A stretch of 64,000 bases of DNA. Source: Ilumatobacteraceae bacterium (GTDB lineage: Bacteria; Actinomycetota; Acidimicrobiia; Acidimicrobiales; Ilumatobacteraceae). The notes under the pieces were generated by a model. That model made no database searches, was not told where the DNA came from, and saw only the letters and a program-made list of their open reading frames with translations. The stretch covers positions 3,311,595 to 3,375,594 of the forward strand of contig JAWPMO010000001.1 of the NCBI GenBank assembly GCA_033344875.1. The letters are read 5' to 3'. Shown in pieces: positions 1 to 8,975 of this stretch. Each line of letters begins with the position of its first letter. Within the stretch, counting starts at the first letter, position 1. Made by a program: the position numbers and the translations under genes.

Positions 1-792
1 GAGCTTGTGCTCGATCGACACGCACGTGGCGGTGTTGCGGTCGCCGAGCGAGCCGTCCGCCTCGACCAGGTACTTCGGGACGACGAACATCGAGATGCCC
101 TTGGTCCCCGGAGGCGAGCCGGGGGTGCGCGCCAGGACGAGGTGCACGATGTTCTCGGCGACGTCGTGCTCACCCCACGTGATGAAGATCTTCTGGCCGG
201 TGATCGCCCACGAACCGTCGTCACGCGGCTGGGCCTTGGTCGCGACGGCGCCGACGTCGGACCCGGCTTGGGGCTCGGTGAGGTTCATCGTGCCGGTCCA
301 CTCGCCGGTCAGCATCTTCGGCAGGTACATCGCCTTCTGCTCGTCGGAGCCGTGGGCGTGGATCGCCTCGATCGCGCCCTGCGTGAGCAGTGGGCACAGC
401 GACAGCGCCATGTTCGCCGAGGTGAGCATCTCCTGGACGGCGATCGCCGTGATCCAGGGGAAGCCGGCGCCGCCGTAGTCGGGGTCGAACGGCATCGCCC
501 CGAAGCCCGATTCGACCCACTTCGCGTACGCGGGTGTGAAGCTGTCGGGGAGCGTCACGGTGCCGTCGTCGTGCCACGTGGCGCCGACCGTGTCGCCGTC
601 ACGGTTCGTCGGGGCGACGACCTCGGCCATCAGCCGGCCCACTTCGCCGAGCACGTCGTGGATCGTGTCGGGGTCGGCGTGACCGAACAGTTCGGTCGCC
701 GCGATCTCATCGAGATCCGCGATGTGTTCCATCACGAATCGGATGTCGCGCAGTGGTGGTGTGTAGTCGCTCACGCCGAAAGGCTTCCACAT
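1..792 (-). CDS. acyl-CoA dehydrogenase, C-terminus off the left edge
   Basis: FAD-dependent oxidation of an acyl-CoA to the enoyl-CoA (beta-oxidation or related catabolism), cytoplasmic. The reverse strand reads open from ATG at 792 to the window edge (264 codons). It begins [20 protein letters not shown], the N-terminal extension found in the larger acyl-CoA dehydrogenases, then shows the helical N domain and the mid-domain signature [13 protein letters not shown] followed by [14 protein letters not shown], which lines the flavin and substrate pocket. The catalytic Glu and C-terminal domain lie outside the window. It is divergent from fadD at 913 with about 120 bp between them, so the two may share a control region. 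Family assignment is firm; chain length of the substrate cannot be told. Confidence 0.9.
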   Translation of the reverse strand, partial: MWKPFGVSDYTPPLRDIRFVMEHIADLDEIAATELFGHADPDTIHDVLGEVGRLMAEVVAPTNRDGDTVGATWHDDGTVTLPDSFTPAYAKWVESGFGAMPFDPDYGGAGFPWITAIAVQEMLTSANMALSLCPLLTQGAIEAIHAHGSDEQKAMYLPKMLTGEWTGTMNLTEPQAGSDVGAVATKAQPRDDGSWAITGQKIFITWGEHDVAENIVHLVLARTPGSPPGTKGISMFVVPKYLVEADGSLGDRNTATCVSIEHKL

Positions 793-912
793 CGTGACCA
801 CCGACCGAAACTCGGGTTTGATCCTGCGCGGGGACCCCCTGCTATGTTGCCCGCAACACGATCTGGTCTTGGGGAAGACACACAGGTCGTCGATGCATCG
901 TAGGGGGATGAG

Positions 913-2781
913 ATGACGCTGACCGAGCAATCGCAGCCGACGGGATCGGGCACCACTGGCGTGACCACGGTCGCGTCGCTGGCCAGGGACTGGGCCCGAC
1001 GTGCCCCCGATCAGGTCGCCATGCGCGAGAAGGACTTCGGGATCTGGCGCGAGATCACGTGGGGCGCTCTGTGGGAGACGATCGAAGAGGTCGCGCACGG
1101 GCTGCTCGCCCTCGGGATCGAACCCGGCGACCGGGTCGCCATCCACTCGGAAGACCGGCCCGAGTGGGTGATCCTCGATCTCGCCACGGTCGCCGTCCGC
1201 GGCATCACGGTCGGCTTCTATCCCACCAACCCCGCCGCCGAGGTCAAGTACCTGCTCGACGACTGCGGTGCCGCCGTGCACTTCGCCGAAGACGAGGAAC
1301 AGTACGACAAGGTCGACGAGATCGATCCCGCCGAGCTGCCGGGGCTCCGAACGATCCTGTTCGTCGAACCCCGCGGCATGGTCGGCAAGGACGACGAGCG
1401 GCTGCTGTTCTGGGACAGTCTGATCGAACTGGGTCGCGAGCACCGGGCCGCGCACCCCACCGCCGTCGCCGACCGGATGGCTGCCGCCACCGACGACGAC
1501 GTGATGACGCTGGTGTACACGTCGGGCACGACCGGCCCGCCCAAGGGGGCGATGCTCACCAACAAGAACTCGGCATTCTGCATCGACAAGATCGTCAACG
1601 CCGACGAGCGTGTGCCGGGCGGTGCACCGACACCCAGCGACCAGATCGTCACCTACCTGCCGCTCTGTCACGTCGCCGAACGCATCTTCTCCACCTGGAC
1701 GATGGTCGGAGCCGGTCCGGTGCTCAACTTCGCCGAGTCGATCGAGACCGTCAACGAGAACCTGCGCGAGGTGCAGCCGACGATCTTCTTCGCCGTCCCA
1801 CGCATCTGGGAGAAGTTGCACGCGATGGCGCTCATCCGTGCGAACGACGCGACGTGGTTCAAGCGCAAGATGGTCGGGTTCGGGCTCAACCTGGCGTCAC
1901 GGATCGGCAAGATCAAGGTCGCGAACCAGGGTGAGCACACCGTGACGTCACGCTTGCTCGCCGCCGTCGGGTGGGTCCTCGTGTTCCGGCCCCTGCGCGA
2001 GCGGCTCGGGCTCCGCCGCTGCCGCTACGCGAGTTCGGGTGCCGCCGCGATCGCGCCCGAGGTGCTCGAGTTCTTCATCGGGCTCGGCGTGCCCGTGTAC
2101 GAGTTGTACGGCATGACCGAGAACTCGGCGATCGCGACCGCCAACTTCGTCGGCCGCATGAAGCTCGGCACCGTCGGCGAACCGTACCAGGGGATCGGGT
2201 TCCGGATCGCCGAGGACACCGGCGAGATCCAGACCCAGCACGACGGTGTCTTCAAGGGGTACTGGAACAAGCCCGACAAGACGGCCGAGACGTTCACGGC
2301 CGACGGCTGGTTGATGACCGGCGACGTCGGCGAGTGGGTCGACGGCACCCACGTGCGCATCGTCGATCGCATCAAACACATCATCATCACGAGCGGCGGC
2401 AAGAACATCTCGCCGTCCGAGATCGAGAACAGCCTCAAGACCTCGCCGTACGTCAACGAGGCGATGGTCGTCGGCGAAGGTCGCAAGTACCTGACCGCGT
2501 TGATCGGTATCGAGTTCGACACCGTCGGTGACTGGGCGCTGCGACGCGGCCTGCCGTACACCACCTACCGCGACCTCAGCGAGAAGCCCGAGGTGATCGA
2601 ACTGATCGAACAGGTCGTCGCCCAGACGAACGAGAAGTTCGCCCGCGTCGAGAACATCCGCAAGTTCGCCCTCCTCCCGAAGGAGCTCGACCACGAGGAC
2701 GGGGAATTGACCGCCACCCAGAAACTCAAGCGTTCGGCGATGATGGATTCGTTCGGCGACCTCGTGGAGTCGATGTACTGA
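913..2781 (+). CDS. fadD: long-chain fatty-acid--CoA ligase (AMP-forming), FadD15-like
   Basis: Activates a carboxylic acid with ATP and CoA through an acyl-adenylate. 622 aa, the usual length of the FACS subgroup. The P-loop YTSGTTGPPKG is at residues 202-212, the YGMTE adenylate motif at 399-403, the GD of the ATP-binding loop near 470, and the hinge/lysine region IIITSGGKNISPSEIEN follows. The ATG at 913 is preceded by AGGGGG (902-907) at good distance. The stop shares one base with the livH start (TGATG), so translation is coupled to the transporter genes. That arrangement suggests the imported substrate is activated on entry. The substrate is not predictable from sequence. Confidence 0.9.
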   Translation: MTLTEQSQPTGSGTTGVTTVASLARDWARRAPDQVAMREKDFGIWREITWGALWETIEEVAHGLLALGIEPGDRVAIHSEDRPEWVILDLATVAVRGITVGFYPTNPAAEVKYLLDDCGAAVHFAEDEEQYDKVDEIDPAELPGLRTILFVEPRGMVGKDDERLLFWDSLIELGREHRAAHPTAVADRMAAATDDDVMTLVYTSGTTGPPKGAMLTNKNSAFCIDKIVNADERVPGGAPTPSDQIVTYLPLCHVAERIFSTWTMVGAGPVLNFAESIETVNENLREVQPTIFFAVPRIWEKLHAMALIRANDATWFKRKMVGFGLNLASRIGKIKVANQGEHTVTSRLLAAVGWVLVFRPLRERLGLRRCRYASSGAAAIAPEVLEFFIGLGVPVYELYGMTENSAIATANFVGRMKLGTVGEPYQGIGFRIAEDTGEIQTQHDGVFKGYWNKPDKTAETFTADGWLMTGDVGEWVDGTHVRIVDRIKHIIITSGGKNISPSEIENSLKTSPYVNEAMVVGEGRKYLTALIGIEFDTVGDWALRRGLPYTTYRDLSEKPEVIELIEQVVAQTNEKFARVENIRKFALLPKELDHEDGELTATQKLKRSAMMDSFGDLVESMY

Positions 2782-3854
2782 TGGCAAGACTCAAGTTCGA
2801 CTCGACCGAGCCGAGTCACCTCGTCGGTCTGGCGCTGCTCGTCGGCGGCATCGTCTTCAGCGCCTACCAGCTCGCGACCGGCGCCGACATCTACTTCACG
2901 ACCCTGCTCAAGTCGCTCGCGCTGGGGTCGGTGTACGCACTGATCGCACTCGGCTTCGTCCTGATCTTCAAGGCGACCGAGGTCGTCAACTTCAGTCAGG
3001 GTGCGCTGGCCATGATCGGCGCGCTGTTCATCTCGTTCATGGTCGCCGACGAGAACCTGCCGATCATCGGGTTCTTCTGGGAGATCCCGAACCCGATCTA
3101 CCAGCTCGGCGGACCCGAGTGGATCCGATGGGGACTCAGCGTCATCGTGGCCCTGGGGTTCGCCGCACTGCTCGGCCTCGTGATCGAACGGGTGACGATC
3201 CGCCCGATGATCGGGCAGCCACTGTTCTCGGTGGCGGTGATCACGCTCGGGCTCGAGATCTCGCTGCGGGTGCTGGCCAACGATGCCGTCAAGATCAGCT
3301 TCCGCAGCGTCGACGCCCCGTGGGGCAATGGCGGCTTCAACATCGGCGCCGGGTTCGTCAACTGGTCGTACTTCGCGGCGATGATCACGGCCGCCGTCGC
3401 GTTCGTCGCGGTGTTCTTCTTCTACCGCTCACGGATGGGCATCTCGATGCGAGCCGTCGCCCGCGACCAGGAGGCCGCGATGGCCCAGGGCATCAACATC
3501 GGGCGCGTCTTCGCCATCGCGTGGGGTGCGGGTGCAGTGCTGGCGGCGCTCGGCGGTCTGTTCGCCACGCAGCAGCCGATCAAACAGACCGGTGCCATCG
3601 ACCAGGACACGTCGTTGATCGCGTTCCGCGCCCTGCCCGCCGTCATCCTCGGCGGCCTCGACTCGGTGCAGGGCGCTCTGATCGGTGGCCTGATGGTGGG
3701 CACCGCCGAGATCTACGCCGGCCAGTACCTGTCGGGCTACACGTCGGTGCTCGGCTCCGGCTACCCGCTGATCGTGCCCTACGTGGTGATGATCATCGGG
3801 TTGCTCGTCAAACCCTACGGCTTGTTCGGCACGCCCGAGATTCGGAGGGTCTGA
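2781..3854 (+). CDS. livH: branched-chain amino acid-type ABC transporter permease LivH
   Basis: Inner-membrane permease of a Liv/HAAT-type uptake system. 357 aa with about eight hydrophobic segments. The conserved LivH stretch reads LGSVYALIALGFVLIFKAT followed by EVVNFSQGAL near residues 50-75. Later VILGGLDSVQGALIGGLMVG is typical for the family. It starts one base inside the fadD stop and is followed three bases after its own stop by livM, so it is in one operon. In Actinobacteria such systems also import small carboxylic acids or aromatic compounds. The neighbouring CoA ligase makes that plausible here, but this is inference. Confidence 0.9.
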   Translation: MARLKFDSTEPSHLVGLALLVGGIVFSAYQLATGADIYFTTLLKSLALGSVYALIALGFVLIFKATEVVNFSQGALAMIGALFISFMVADENLPIIGFFWEIPNPIYQLGGPEWIRWGLSVIVALGFAALLGLVIERVTIRPMIGQPLFSVAVITLGLEISLRVLANDAVKISFRSVDAPWGNGGFNIGAGFVNWSYFAAMITAAVAFVAVFFFYRSRMGISMRAVARDQEAAMAQGINIGRVFAIAWGAGAVLAALGGLFATQQPIKQTGAIDQDTSLIAFRALPAVILGGLDSVQGALIGGLMVGTAEIYAGQYLSGYTSVLGSGYPLIVPYVVMIIGLLVKPYGLFGTPEIRRV

Positions 3855-3857
3855 GTC

Positions 3858-5165
3858 ATGTTCCTGCGACCGAATCTGTACACGTCGTATGAAGAAGAGA
3901 CGCAGATGTTGCCGACCTACACCAAGAAGGTGTTGGCCGGCATCGCGATCATCGTGCTCTTCCTGATTCCCTTCGACGTGCCCTTGATCACAGCCTCGAC
4001 CGATCTGCCGGTGTTGCGCAACATCCCGGTGATCTCCAACGGCATCCCGCCGCTGCGGTTCCTCGGCGACTCCTCGTGGCTCCGGGCGATGGACGAAGCG
4101 CTCATGTTCGCGATCGCCGCGCTGGGCCTCAACATCCTGACCGGCATGGCCGGACAGGTGTCGCTCGGCCATGCGTTCTTCATGGGGGTCGGTGCGTACA
4201 CCGGTGCCGTCCTCGGCGGCGTCGCCACGTCGAGCGTGTGGGGCTGGAGCCTCCCGATCTGGATCTGGCTGCCGGGCGCCGGCATCGGTGCGGCGATCGT
4301 CGGCATCATCGTGTCGCCCGTCGCGGTCAAGCTCCGCGGGCTGTACCTCGCGATCGTGACGCTCGGGCTCGTGTTCATCGGCATCCACATGTCGAACACG
4401 AACTGGGGCAAGAAGCTCGCCGGTGACCCCGGCCTCGGCCGCGACTTCCCGACCTACGACATCCGGCTCTGGAAGGAGGAGACCCCGCTCGTCTCGATCG
4501 ACGACGACGGCACGTGGTTCGGGTTCCTGGACGTGACCGACAACCAGAAGACGTACCTGTTCCTGGCGGTGCTGTTCCTGCTGTTCATCGTCCTGGCAAA
4601 GAACATCGCCCGCACCCGGACCGGTCGGGCGCTGCAGGCGATCCGCGACCGCGACATCGCCGCCGAGGTGATGGGCGTGCCCGAGTTCAAGTACAAGCTG
4701 ATCGCCTTCGCGACCAGTTCGTTCTTCGCCGGCGTCGCCGGTGCGCTGTTCGCGTCGTTCGCGGGCAAGCTGCCTGCCAGTCAGTTCAGCCTGGCACTGT
4801 CGGTCGAGTTCATCGCGATCCTGCTGATCGGCGGCGTCGGCACGGTGAGCGGGACCGTCATGGGCACCTTCTTCGTCGTGCTGACGCCCAAATTCGTCGA
4901 GTCGTTCACCGAGTGGCTCGCCGACAAGACCGAGGGCGACGGTATCGGTGCCAAGGTCGCCGACGTGGTCATCTCCAACGGATCCGACCAGGGTCCGGTG
5001 TCGGCGGCGACCCAGACACCCGGGTATCCACTCAACGTGTTCGACTGGAACCTCGTGCTCTACGGCGCGCTCATCATCGTGTTCTTGATCTTCGAACCGC
5101 TGGGCCTGTACGGCATCTGGATCCGGATCCGCAACTACTGGAAGCGGTGGCCGTTCAGTTACTGA
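3858..5165 (+). CDS. livM: branched-chain amino acid-type ABC transporter permease LivM
   Basis: Second membrane permease of the Liv system. 435 aa, longer than the common 320-360 aa because of an extra loop (around residues 190-225) and a C-terminal insertion before the last helix. The family core LNILTGMAGQVSLGHAFFMG lies near residues 93-112, followed by TSSFFAGVAGALFASFAGKL and the EFIAILLIGGVGTVSGTVMG motif. ATG 3858 is taken; an in-frame ATG at 3906, preceded by a GA-rich stretch, is a possible later start and would put the first helix at the very N-terminus. Partner of livH, livF and livG. Confidence 0.88.
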   Translation: MFLRPNLYTSYEEETQMLPTYTKKVLAGIAIIVLFLIPFDVPLITASTDLPVLRNIPVISNGIPPLRFLGDSSWLRAMDEALMFAIAALGLNILTGMAGQVSLGHAFFMGVGAYTGAVLGGVATSSVWGWSLPIWIWLPGAGIGAAIVGIIVSPVAVKLRGLYLAIVTLGLVFIGIHMSNTNWGKKLAGDPGLGRDFPTYDIRLWKEETPLVSIDDDGTWFGFLDVTDNQKTYLFLAVLFLLFIVLAKNIARTRTGRALQAIRDRDIAAEVMGVPEFKYKLIAFATSSFFAGVAGALFASFAGKLPASQFSLALSVEFIAILLIGGVGTVSGTVMGTFFVVLTPKFVESFTEWLADKTEGDGIGAKVADVVISNGSDQGPVSAATQTPGYPLNVFDWNLVLYGALIIVFLIFEPLGLYGIWIRIRNYWKRWPFSY

Positions 5166-5286
5166 ATCGTGACGTTCGGTCGACCGACCGGACGTCGACC
5201 CCTCACATGGGCCACCATGGGAGCGGGGACAACAGATGTGAGGCGACCAACCCGTCGCCTCCCAACCCAATACACAGGGGGAAATC
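5166..5286 (+). promoter_or_regulatory. livM-livK spacer with two inverted repeats
   Basis: No gene is seen in this 121-bp spacer. It carries CCTCACAT (5201-5208) facing ATGTGAGG (5236-5243), and a perfect 7-bp stem AGGCGAC/GTCGCCT (5241-5260, 6-nt loop). AGGGGG at 5275-5280 serves as ribosome binding site for livK. The hairpins could set the higher expression usually needed for a binding protein; this is inference. Confidence 0.4.
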
Positions 5287-6765
5287 ATGAGAAAAGTGAC
5301 CAAGGGGTTCGCCCCGCTGGTGGCGCTCGCACTCGTTGCAGCGGCATGCGGCGGCGACGACGACGCGGCCGACGAGCCATCAGAACCACCAGCAGAGGAC
5401 ACCGCCGACGAGCCCACCGGGGACACCGCCGACGAGCCGACCGAAGACACGGCCGACGAGCCGACCGAAGACACGGCCGACGAGCCGACCGAAGACACGG
5501 CCGACGAGCCGAGCGAGGACACCGGTGGGCAAGAGCCGGCCGAGGAGATCGTCACCGATTTCGGCGTGACCGAGGACACCATCAGGATCGGCCTCAACGC
5601 CGACCTCTCGGGTCTTTTCGCTCCGCTCGTTACCCAGATCACCGATGCTCAGCAGGTTTTCTGGGAGATCGTGAACGACAACGGAGGTATCGCCGGTCGC
5701 CAGGTCGAGCTGGTCATCATCGACAACGCGTACGACGTGCCGACGCACCTCGAGAACTATGCGGAGATGGCCGACGAGAGTGAGGAAGGCGTCATCTTCT
5801 TCAGCCAGTCGACCGGCTCGCCGCACACCGCGGCGACCGCCGAAGATCTCGTCGACGACGACCTCATCGCGATCCCGCTGTCGTGGTACTCCGGGTTCGC
5901 CGACCCGGGGATCGGCCAGAATGTCATGGAGCTCTACACCAACTACTGCATCGAAGCCATGAACGGCATCGAGTATCTGGCGGGCGAGAACGGTGCCACG
6001 ACACTCGGCATCGTCTCGTTCCCGGGCGAGTACGGCCAGGACGGTGCGCAGGGCGCCAAGATCGCCGCCGAGGCGCTCGGCCTCGAGATCGTGTACGACG
6101 GTGAAGGCGCCGTGGTGCCCGGCTCCGATCAGACCCCGGTCATCACCGAACTGGTCGCCGCCGATCCTGACCTGGTCTGGGCGACGCTGAACCCGACGAC
6201 GCTCGCCGAGGTGCTCGGCGGTGCGTACCAGCAGGGCCTCCGGGCCCTCTGGTCGGGCAACTCGCCGACCTGGAACTACCAGTTGCTGGCGACCGATCTC
6301 GGCCCGATTGCGGATGAGGTGTTTCACTACTCGACGTACACCGCGCTGTGGGGCGCCATCGATTCACCAGGCATGACCGAGATGATCGAGGGCATGCGGG
6401 CCAAGCGACCCGACGCCGTCCTCTCGGACACCTACATCGTCGGCTGGACCGAGGGTCTCGCCACGAAGGCAGTGCTCGAACAGGCCGCGGCCAACGGCGA
6501 CATGACCCGAGCCGGCGTCGTGAAGGCGTTCAACGAGGTCGAGGTCGACATGAAGGGCCTGGCCCCTGACCAGAGCTGGTTCGGTGAGCCGAACGACTTC
6601 ATCGTGCGTGAGTCGTACATCTACGACGTCGTGCTCGACGAGTTCGATGCCGGCGCCACCGTCAGCGACGACGACGTCGGAACCGGTCATGTTCTCGAGG
6701 TCGGCCCGTACTCGGGCAGCATCGCCGAGGGCTACGACTTCCAGGAAGCCTGCTTCAGCGGCTGA
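5287..6765 (+). CDS. livK: ABC transporter substrate-binding lipoprotein (LivK type)
   Basis: Extracytoplasmic solute receptor of the Liv system, lipid-anchored. Signal peptide with lipobox LVAAAC puts the acylated Cys at residue 21. A strongly acidic linker (about residues 22-90) made of ADEPTEDT octapeptide repeats follows, then a periplasmic-binding-protein type 1 (Peripla_BP_6) domain beginning at TIRIGLNADLSGLFAPLV and running to the C-terminus. 492 aa, longer than usual because of the linker. The linker probably spaces the receptor from the membrane or cell wall. It lies between livM and livF, separated from livF by a strong hairpin. Confidence 0.9.
   Translation: MRKVTKGFAPLVALALVAAACGGDDDAADEPSEPPAEDTADEPTGDTADEPTEDTADEPTEDTADEPTEDTADEPSEDTGGQEPAEEIVTDFGVTEDTIRIGLNADLSGLFAPLVTQITDAQQVFWEIVNDNGGIAGRQVELVIIDNAYDVPTHLENYAEMADESEEGVIFFSQSTGSPHTAATAEDLVDDDLIAIPLSWYSGFADPGIGQNVMELYTNYCIEAMNGIEYLAGENGATTLGIVSFPGEYGQDGAQGAKIAAEALGLEIVYDGEGAVVPGSDQTPVITELVAADPDLVWATLNPTTLAEVLGGAYQQGLRALWSGNSPTWNYQLLATDLGPIADEVFHYSTYTALWGAIDSPGMTEMIEGMRAKRPDAVLSDTYIVGWTEGLATKAVLEQAAANGDMTRAGVVKAFNEVEVDMKGLAPDQSWFGEPNDFIVRESYIYDVVLDEFDAGATVSDDDVGTGHVLEVGPYSGSIAEGYDFQEACFSG
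5428..5520 (+). repeat. 24-bp tandem repeat encoding acidic ADEPTEDT units
   Basis: The unit beginning GCCGACGAGCCGACCGAAGA recurs with a period of 24 bp from 5428, 5452, 5476 and 5500. Three copies are near identical and flanked by degenerate ones. It lies in the livK linker, in frame, so copy-number change would only alter linker length. Confidence 0.85.
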
Positions 6766-6792
6766 CCTGACCGGCACATCATCACTGAGTGA

Positions 6793-6828
6793 GTCGTCGG
6801 GGCGGGATGCCGATCCCGCCCCGACGAC
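6793..6828 (+). terminator. perfect 16-bp hairpin between livK and livF
   Basis: GTCGTCGGGGCGGGAT (6793-6808) is exactly complementary to 6813-6828 with a 4-nt loop GCCG. It begins 28 bp after the livK stop. There is no T-run, as is common in high-GC hosts. It probably terminates part of the transcription or protects the livK mRNA 3' end so that the binding protein is made in excess of the ATPases. Confidence 0.7.
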
Positions 6829-6870
6829 CACTCGTCACACGCACACCACCACCCGGACGGAGCAACCAAC

Positions 6871-7665
6871 GTGCTGGAACTCGCCAACGTCGAAGTCGTC
6901 TACAACGACGTGATCCTCGTGCTGCGCGGCCTGTCGATCGAGGTCCCCGACGGCCAGATCGTCGCGCTCCTCGGTGCCAACGGTGCCGGCAAGACCACGA
7001 CGTTGCGCGCCATCTCCGGCTTGCTCGACAATCACAACGGCGAGATCACCAAGGGCACCGTCTCGTACAACGGCGAGGTCATCAACGGCAAGAAGCCGTC
7101 CGACATCGTGCTGTCGGGCATCACGCAGGTGATGGAGGGTCGGCGGGTCTTCTCCGATCTCACCGTCGACGAGAACCTCGTCTGCGGTGGCATCACCGTC
7201 AAGGACAAGGCGCAGACCGACGCGGCGTACGAACGGGTCATGGACCTGTTCCCCCGCCTGGCCGAGCGCCGCAAACAAGTCTCCGGGTACCTCTCGGGTG
7301 GCGAGCAGCAGATGCTCGCCATCGGACGTGCCCTCATGGCCGGCCCGAAGCTGCTCGTGCTCGACGAGCCGTCGCTCGGCCTGGCCCCCAAACTGATCGA
7401 ACAGATCCGTGACATCATCGTCGACATCAACAAGCAGGGCACCAGCGTGCTGCTGATCGAGCAGAACGCCATGATGGCGCTCTCGATCGCGAACTACGGC
7501 TACATCATGGAGACCGGCAAGGTCGTCATGGACGGCGACGGTCAGAAGCTCCTGGCCGACGACGACGTCAAGGAGTTCTACCTCGGCCTCCACGGCGACG
7601 AAGGCGAGAAGAAGTCGTTCAAGGACGTCAAGCACTACCGGCGCCGGAAGCGGTGGGCATCGTGA
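6871..7665 (+). CDS. livF: ABC transporter ATP-binding protein LivF
   Basis: Cytoplasmic ATPase of the Liv importer. GTG start at 6871. Walker A GANGAGKTT near residues 34-42, the family-typical QVMEGRRVFSDLTVDENL, signature LSGGEQQML and Walker B LLVLDEPSLGL are all intact. 264 aa, about 25 residues longer than typical LivF, with a basic tail ending HYRRRKRWAS. It pairs with LivG; the gene order F before G is inverted compared with the enterobacterial operon. Confidence 0.9.
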   Translation: MLELANVEVVYNDVILVLRGLSIEVPDGQIVALLGANGAGKTTTLRAISGLLDNHNGEITKGTVSYNGEVINGKKPSDIVLSGITQVMEGRRVFSDLTVDENLVCGGITVKDKAQTDAAYERVMDLFPRLAERRKQVSGYLSGGEQQMLAIGRALMAGPKLLVLDEPSLGLAPKLIEQIRDIIVDINKQGTSVLLIEQNAMMALSIANYGYIMETGKVVMDGDGQKLLADDDVKEFYLGLHGDEGEKKSFKDVKHYRRRKRWAS

Positions 7666-7783
7666 TCGTCGACCTCACCACCCGTTCGGCGGCGCCTCGC
7701 CGTTCGGTTCGCGCTGGCAGCGTGCGGTGGTGCCGACACGGGGACCGGGCTGCGGTCGTCACTGGATTCGACTGGAGCATTTC

Positions 7784-8611
7784 ATGACCGATGACATTTC
7801 GATTTCGGGGATCCCGACGCGGTCGGCCGACGTGCCACCCGGAGTGCCGCTGCTCGACGTCAGCAACATCACGCTCCGCTTCGGCGGCGTCACGGCGATC
7901 AACGACGTGTCGTTCGACGTCCACCCCGAAGAGCTGTTCGCCATCATCGGTCCCAATGGCGCCGGCAAGACGTCGATCTTCAACACGATCAGTCAGGTGT
8001 ACCGACCGCAGGAAGGCACGATCACCTTCGAGGGCGAATCGATCATGGGCACCCGCCCCGACCGGATCGCCGAACTCGGCATCGCACGCACGTTCCAGAA
8101 CATCGAACTGTTCCCGCAGATGAACGTGATCGACAACCTGCTCACCGGACGCCACATCCGGATGAGCGGCTCGATCTTCGACGGCGCGCTCTGGTTCGGC
8201 AAGGCCAAGCGCGAGGAGATCGAGAACCGCCGCAAGGTCGAAGACATCATCGACTTCCTCGAGATCGAACAGTGGCGCAAGCACCCGGTCGCGCTGCTGC
8301 CCTACGGGTTCCAGAAGCGGGTCGAGCTCGGGCGAGCGCTCGCGATGGAACCCAAGCTGCTGCTGCTCGACGAGCCGGTCGCCGGCATGAACCTCGAAGA
8401 GACCGAGGACATGGCCCGCTTCATCCTCGACATCAAGCGCGAGCTGAACATCCCGATGGTCATGGTCGAGCACGACATGGGGCTCGTGATGGACATCGCC
8501 GACCGGGTGATGGTGCTCGACTTCGGGCAGCGGATCGCGATGGGTACCCCCGACGAGGTGCAGGCGAACCCCGACGTCATCGCCGCCTACCTCGGCTCCG
8601 AATTCGCCTGA
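7784..8611 (+). CDS. livG: ABC transporter ATP-binding protein LivG
   Basis: Second ATPase subunit of the Liv importer. Start chosen at ATG 7784, which has GGAG at 7774-7777; an upstream in-frame GTG at 7727 would add 19 residues unlike the family. Walker A GPNGAGKTS, the LivG-specific ARTFQNIELFPQMNVIDNLL region and Walker B LLLLDEPVAGMN are present. The signature is the variant PYGFQKRVELGRAL typical of LivG. 275 aa. It closes the fadD-liv gene cluster; a 118-bp spacer separates it from livF. Confidence 0.9.
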   Translation: MTDDISISGIPTRSADVPPGVPLLDVSNITLRFGGVTAINDVSFDVHPEELFAIIGPNGAGKTSIFNTISQVYRPQEGTITFEGESIMGTRPDRIAELGIARTFQNIELFPQMNVIDNLLTGRHIRMSGSIFDGALWFGKAKREEIENRRKVEDIIDFLEIEQWRKHPVALLPYGFQKRVELGRALAMEPKLLLLDEPVAGMNLEETEDMARFILDIKRELNIPMVMVEHDMGLVMDIADRVMVLDFGQRIAMGTPDEVQANPDVIAAYLGSEFA

Positions 8612-8651
8612 TTGCGGCCGGTTGCGGCGATCGCTTCGTTGCGGCTCGCCG

Positions 8652-8673
8652 CTCTCCATCCCAAGATGGAGAG
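8652..8673 (+). terminator. hairpin 40 bp after livG
   Basis: CTCTCCATC (8652-8660) pairs perfectly with GATGGAGAG (8665-8673) around a CCAA loop. Position just after the last liv gene fits an intrinsic terminator without U-tract. Confidence 0.55.
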
Positions 8674-8713
8674 GGCTCGTCGCGCCTTGCGCTCCCCACA
8701 ACCGATCCGCAAT

Positions 8714-8757
8714 CAGCGAGCTGAGATCGGTTGATTCGTGTGGCGTGTTGCGACGCC
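8714..8757 (+). repeat. 44-bp intergenic direct repeat, copy 1
   Basis: Begins CAGCGAGCTGAGATCGGTTG and matches 8899-8942 at 42 of 44 positions. It lies in the gene-free stretch 8612-8953 between livG and the thioesterase. Confidence 0.85.
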
Positions 8758-8898
8758 CTTGTTCGGGTTCGTCGCGCCTTGCCCTCGACCACCTCGATCA
8801 CCGCTCAGCGGGGTTGGGGTGGGCCGCTCGACGTGTGCTTCGTGAGGGTTTCGGGTTCGGGTCGTGGGGCCTTGACCGCGTCGACCTCGATCCCGAAC

Positions 8899-8942
8899 CA
8901 GCGAGCTGAGATCGGTTGATTCGTGTGGCGTTTCGCGACGCC
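8899..8942 (+). repeat. 44-bp intergenic direct repeat, copy 2
   Basis: Second copy, 185 bp from the first; the two differences are near the right end (GTGTTGCG versus GTTTCGCG). The intervening 141 bp hold GGGTTCGTCGCGCCTTGC, which partly resembles 8673-8693, so a larger unit may have duplicated and diverged. Apart from hairpins the whole region 8612-8953 shows no credible gene. Confidence 0.85.
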
Positions 8943-8953
8943 TTTGGTTCGAC

Positions 8954-8973
8954 GGAGGGGGCAGACCCCCTCC
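8954..8973 (-). terminator. hairpin directly after the thioesterase stop
   Basis: GGAGGGGG (8954-8961) pairs with CCCCCTCC (8966-8973) around CAGA. It is two bases beyond the stop of the minus-strand thioesterase gene. Confidence 0.65.
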
Positions 8974-8975
8974 GA

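Noticed and set aside
3429-5642. Very long open frame (over 700 codons) on the minus strand opposite livH, livM and livK
   Set aside because: Antisense shadow of three clear transporter genes in high-GC DNA; its sequence is a low-complexity Arg/Asp/His mixture with no domain.
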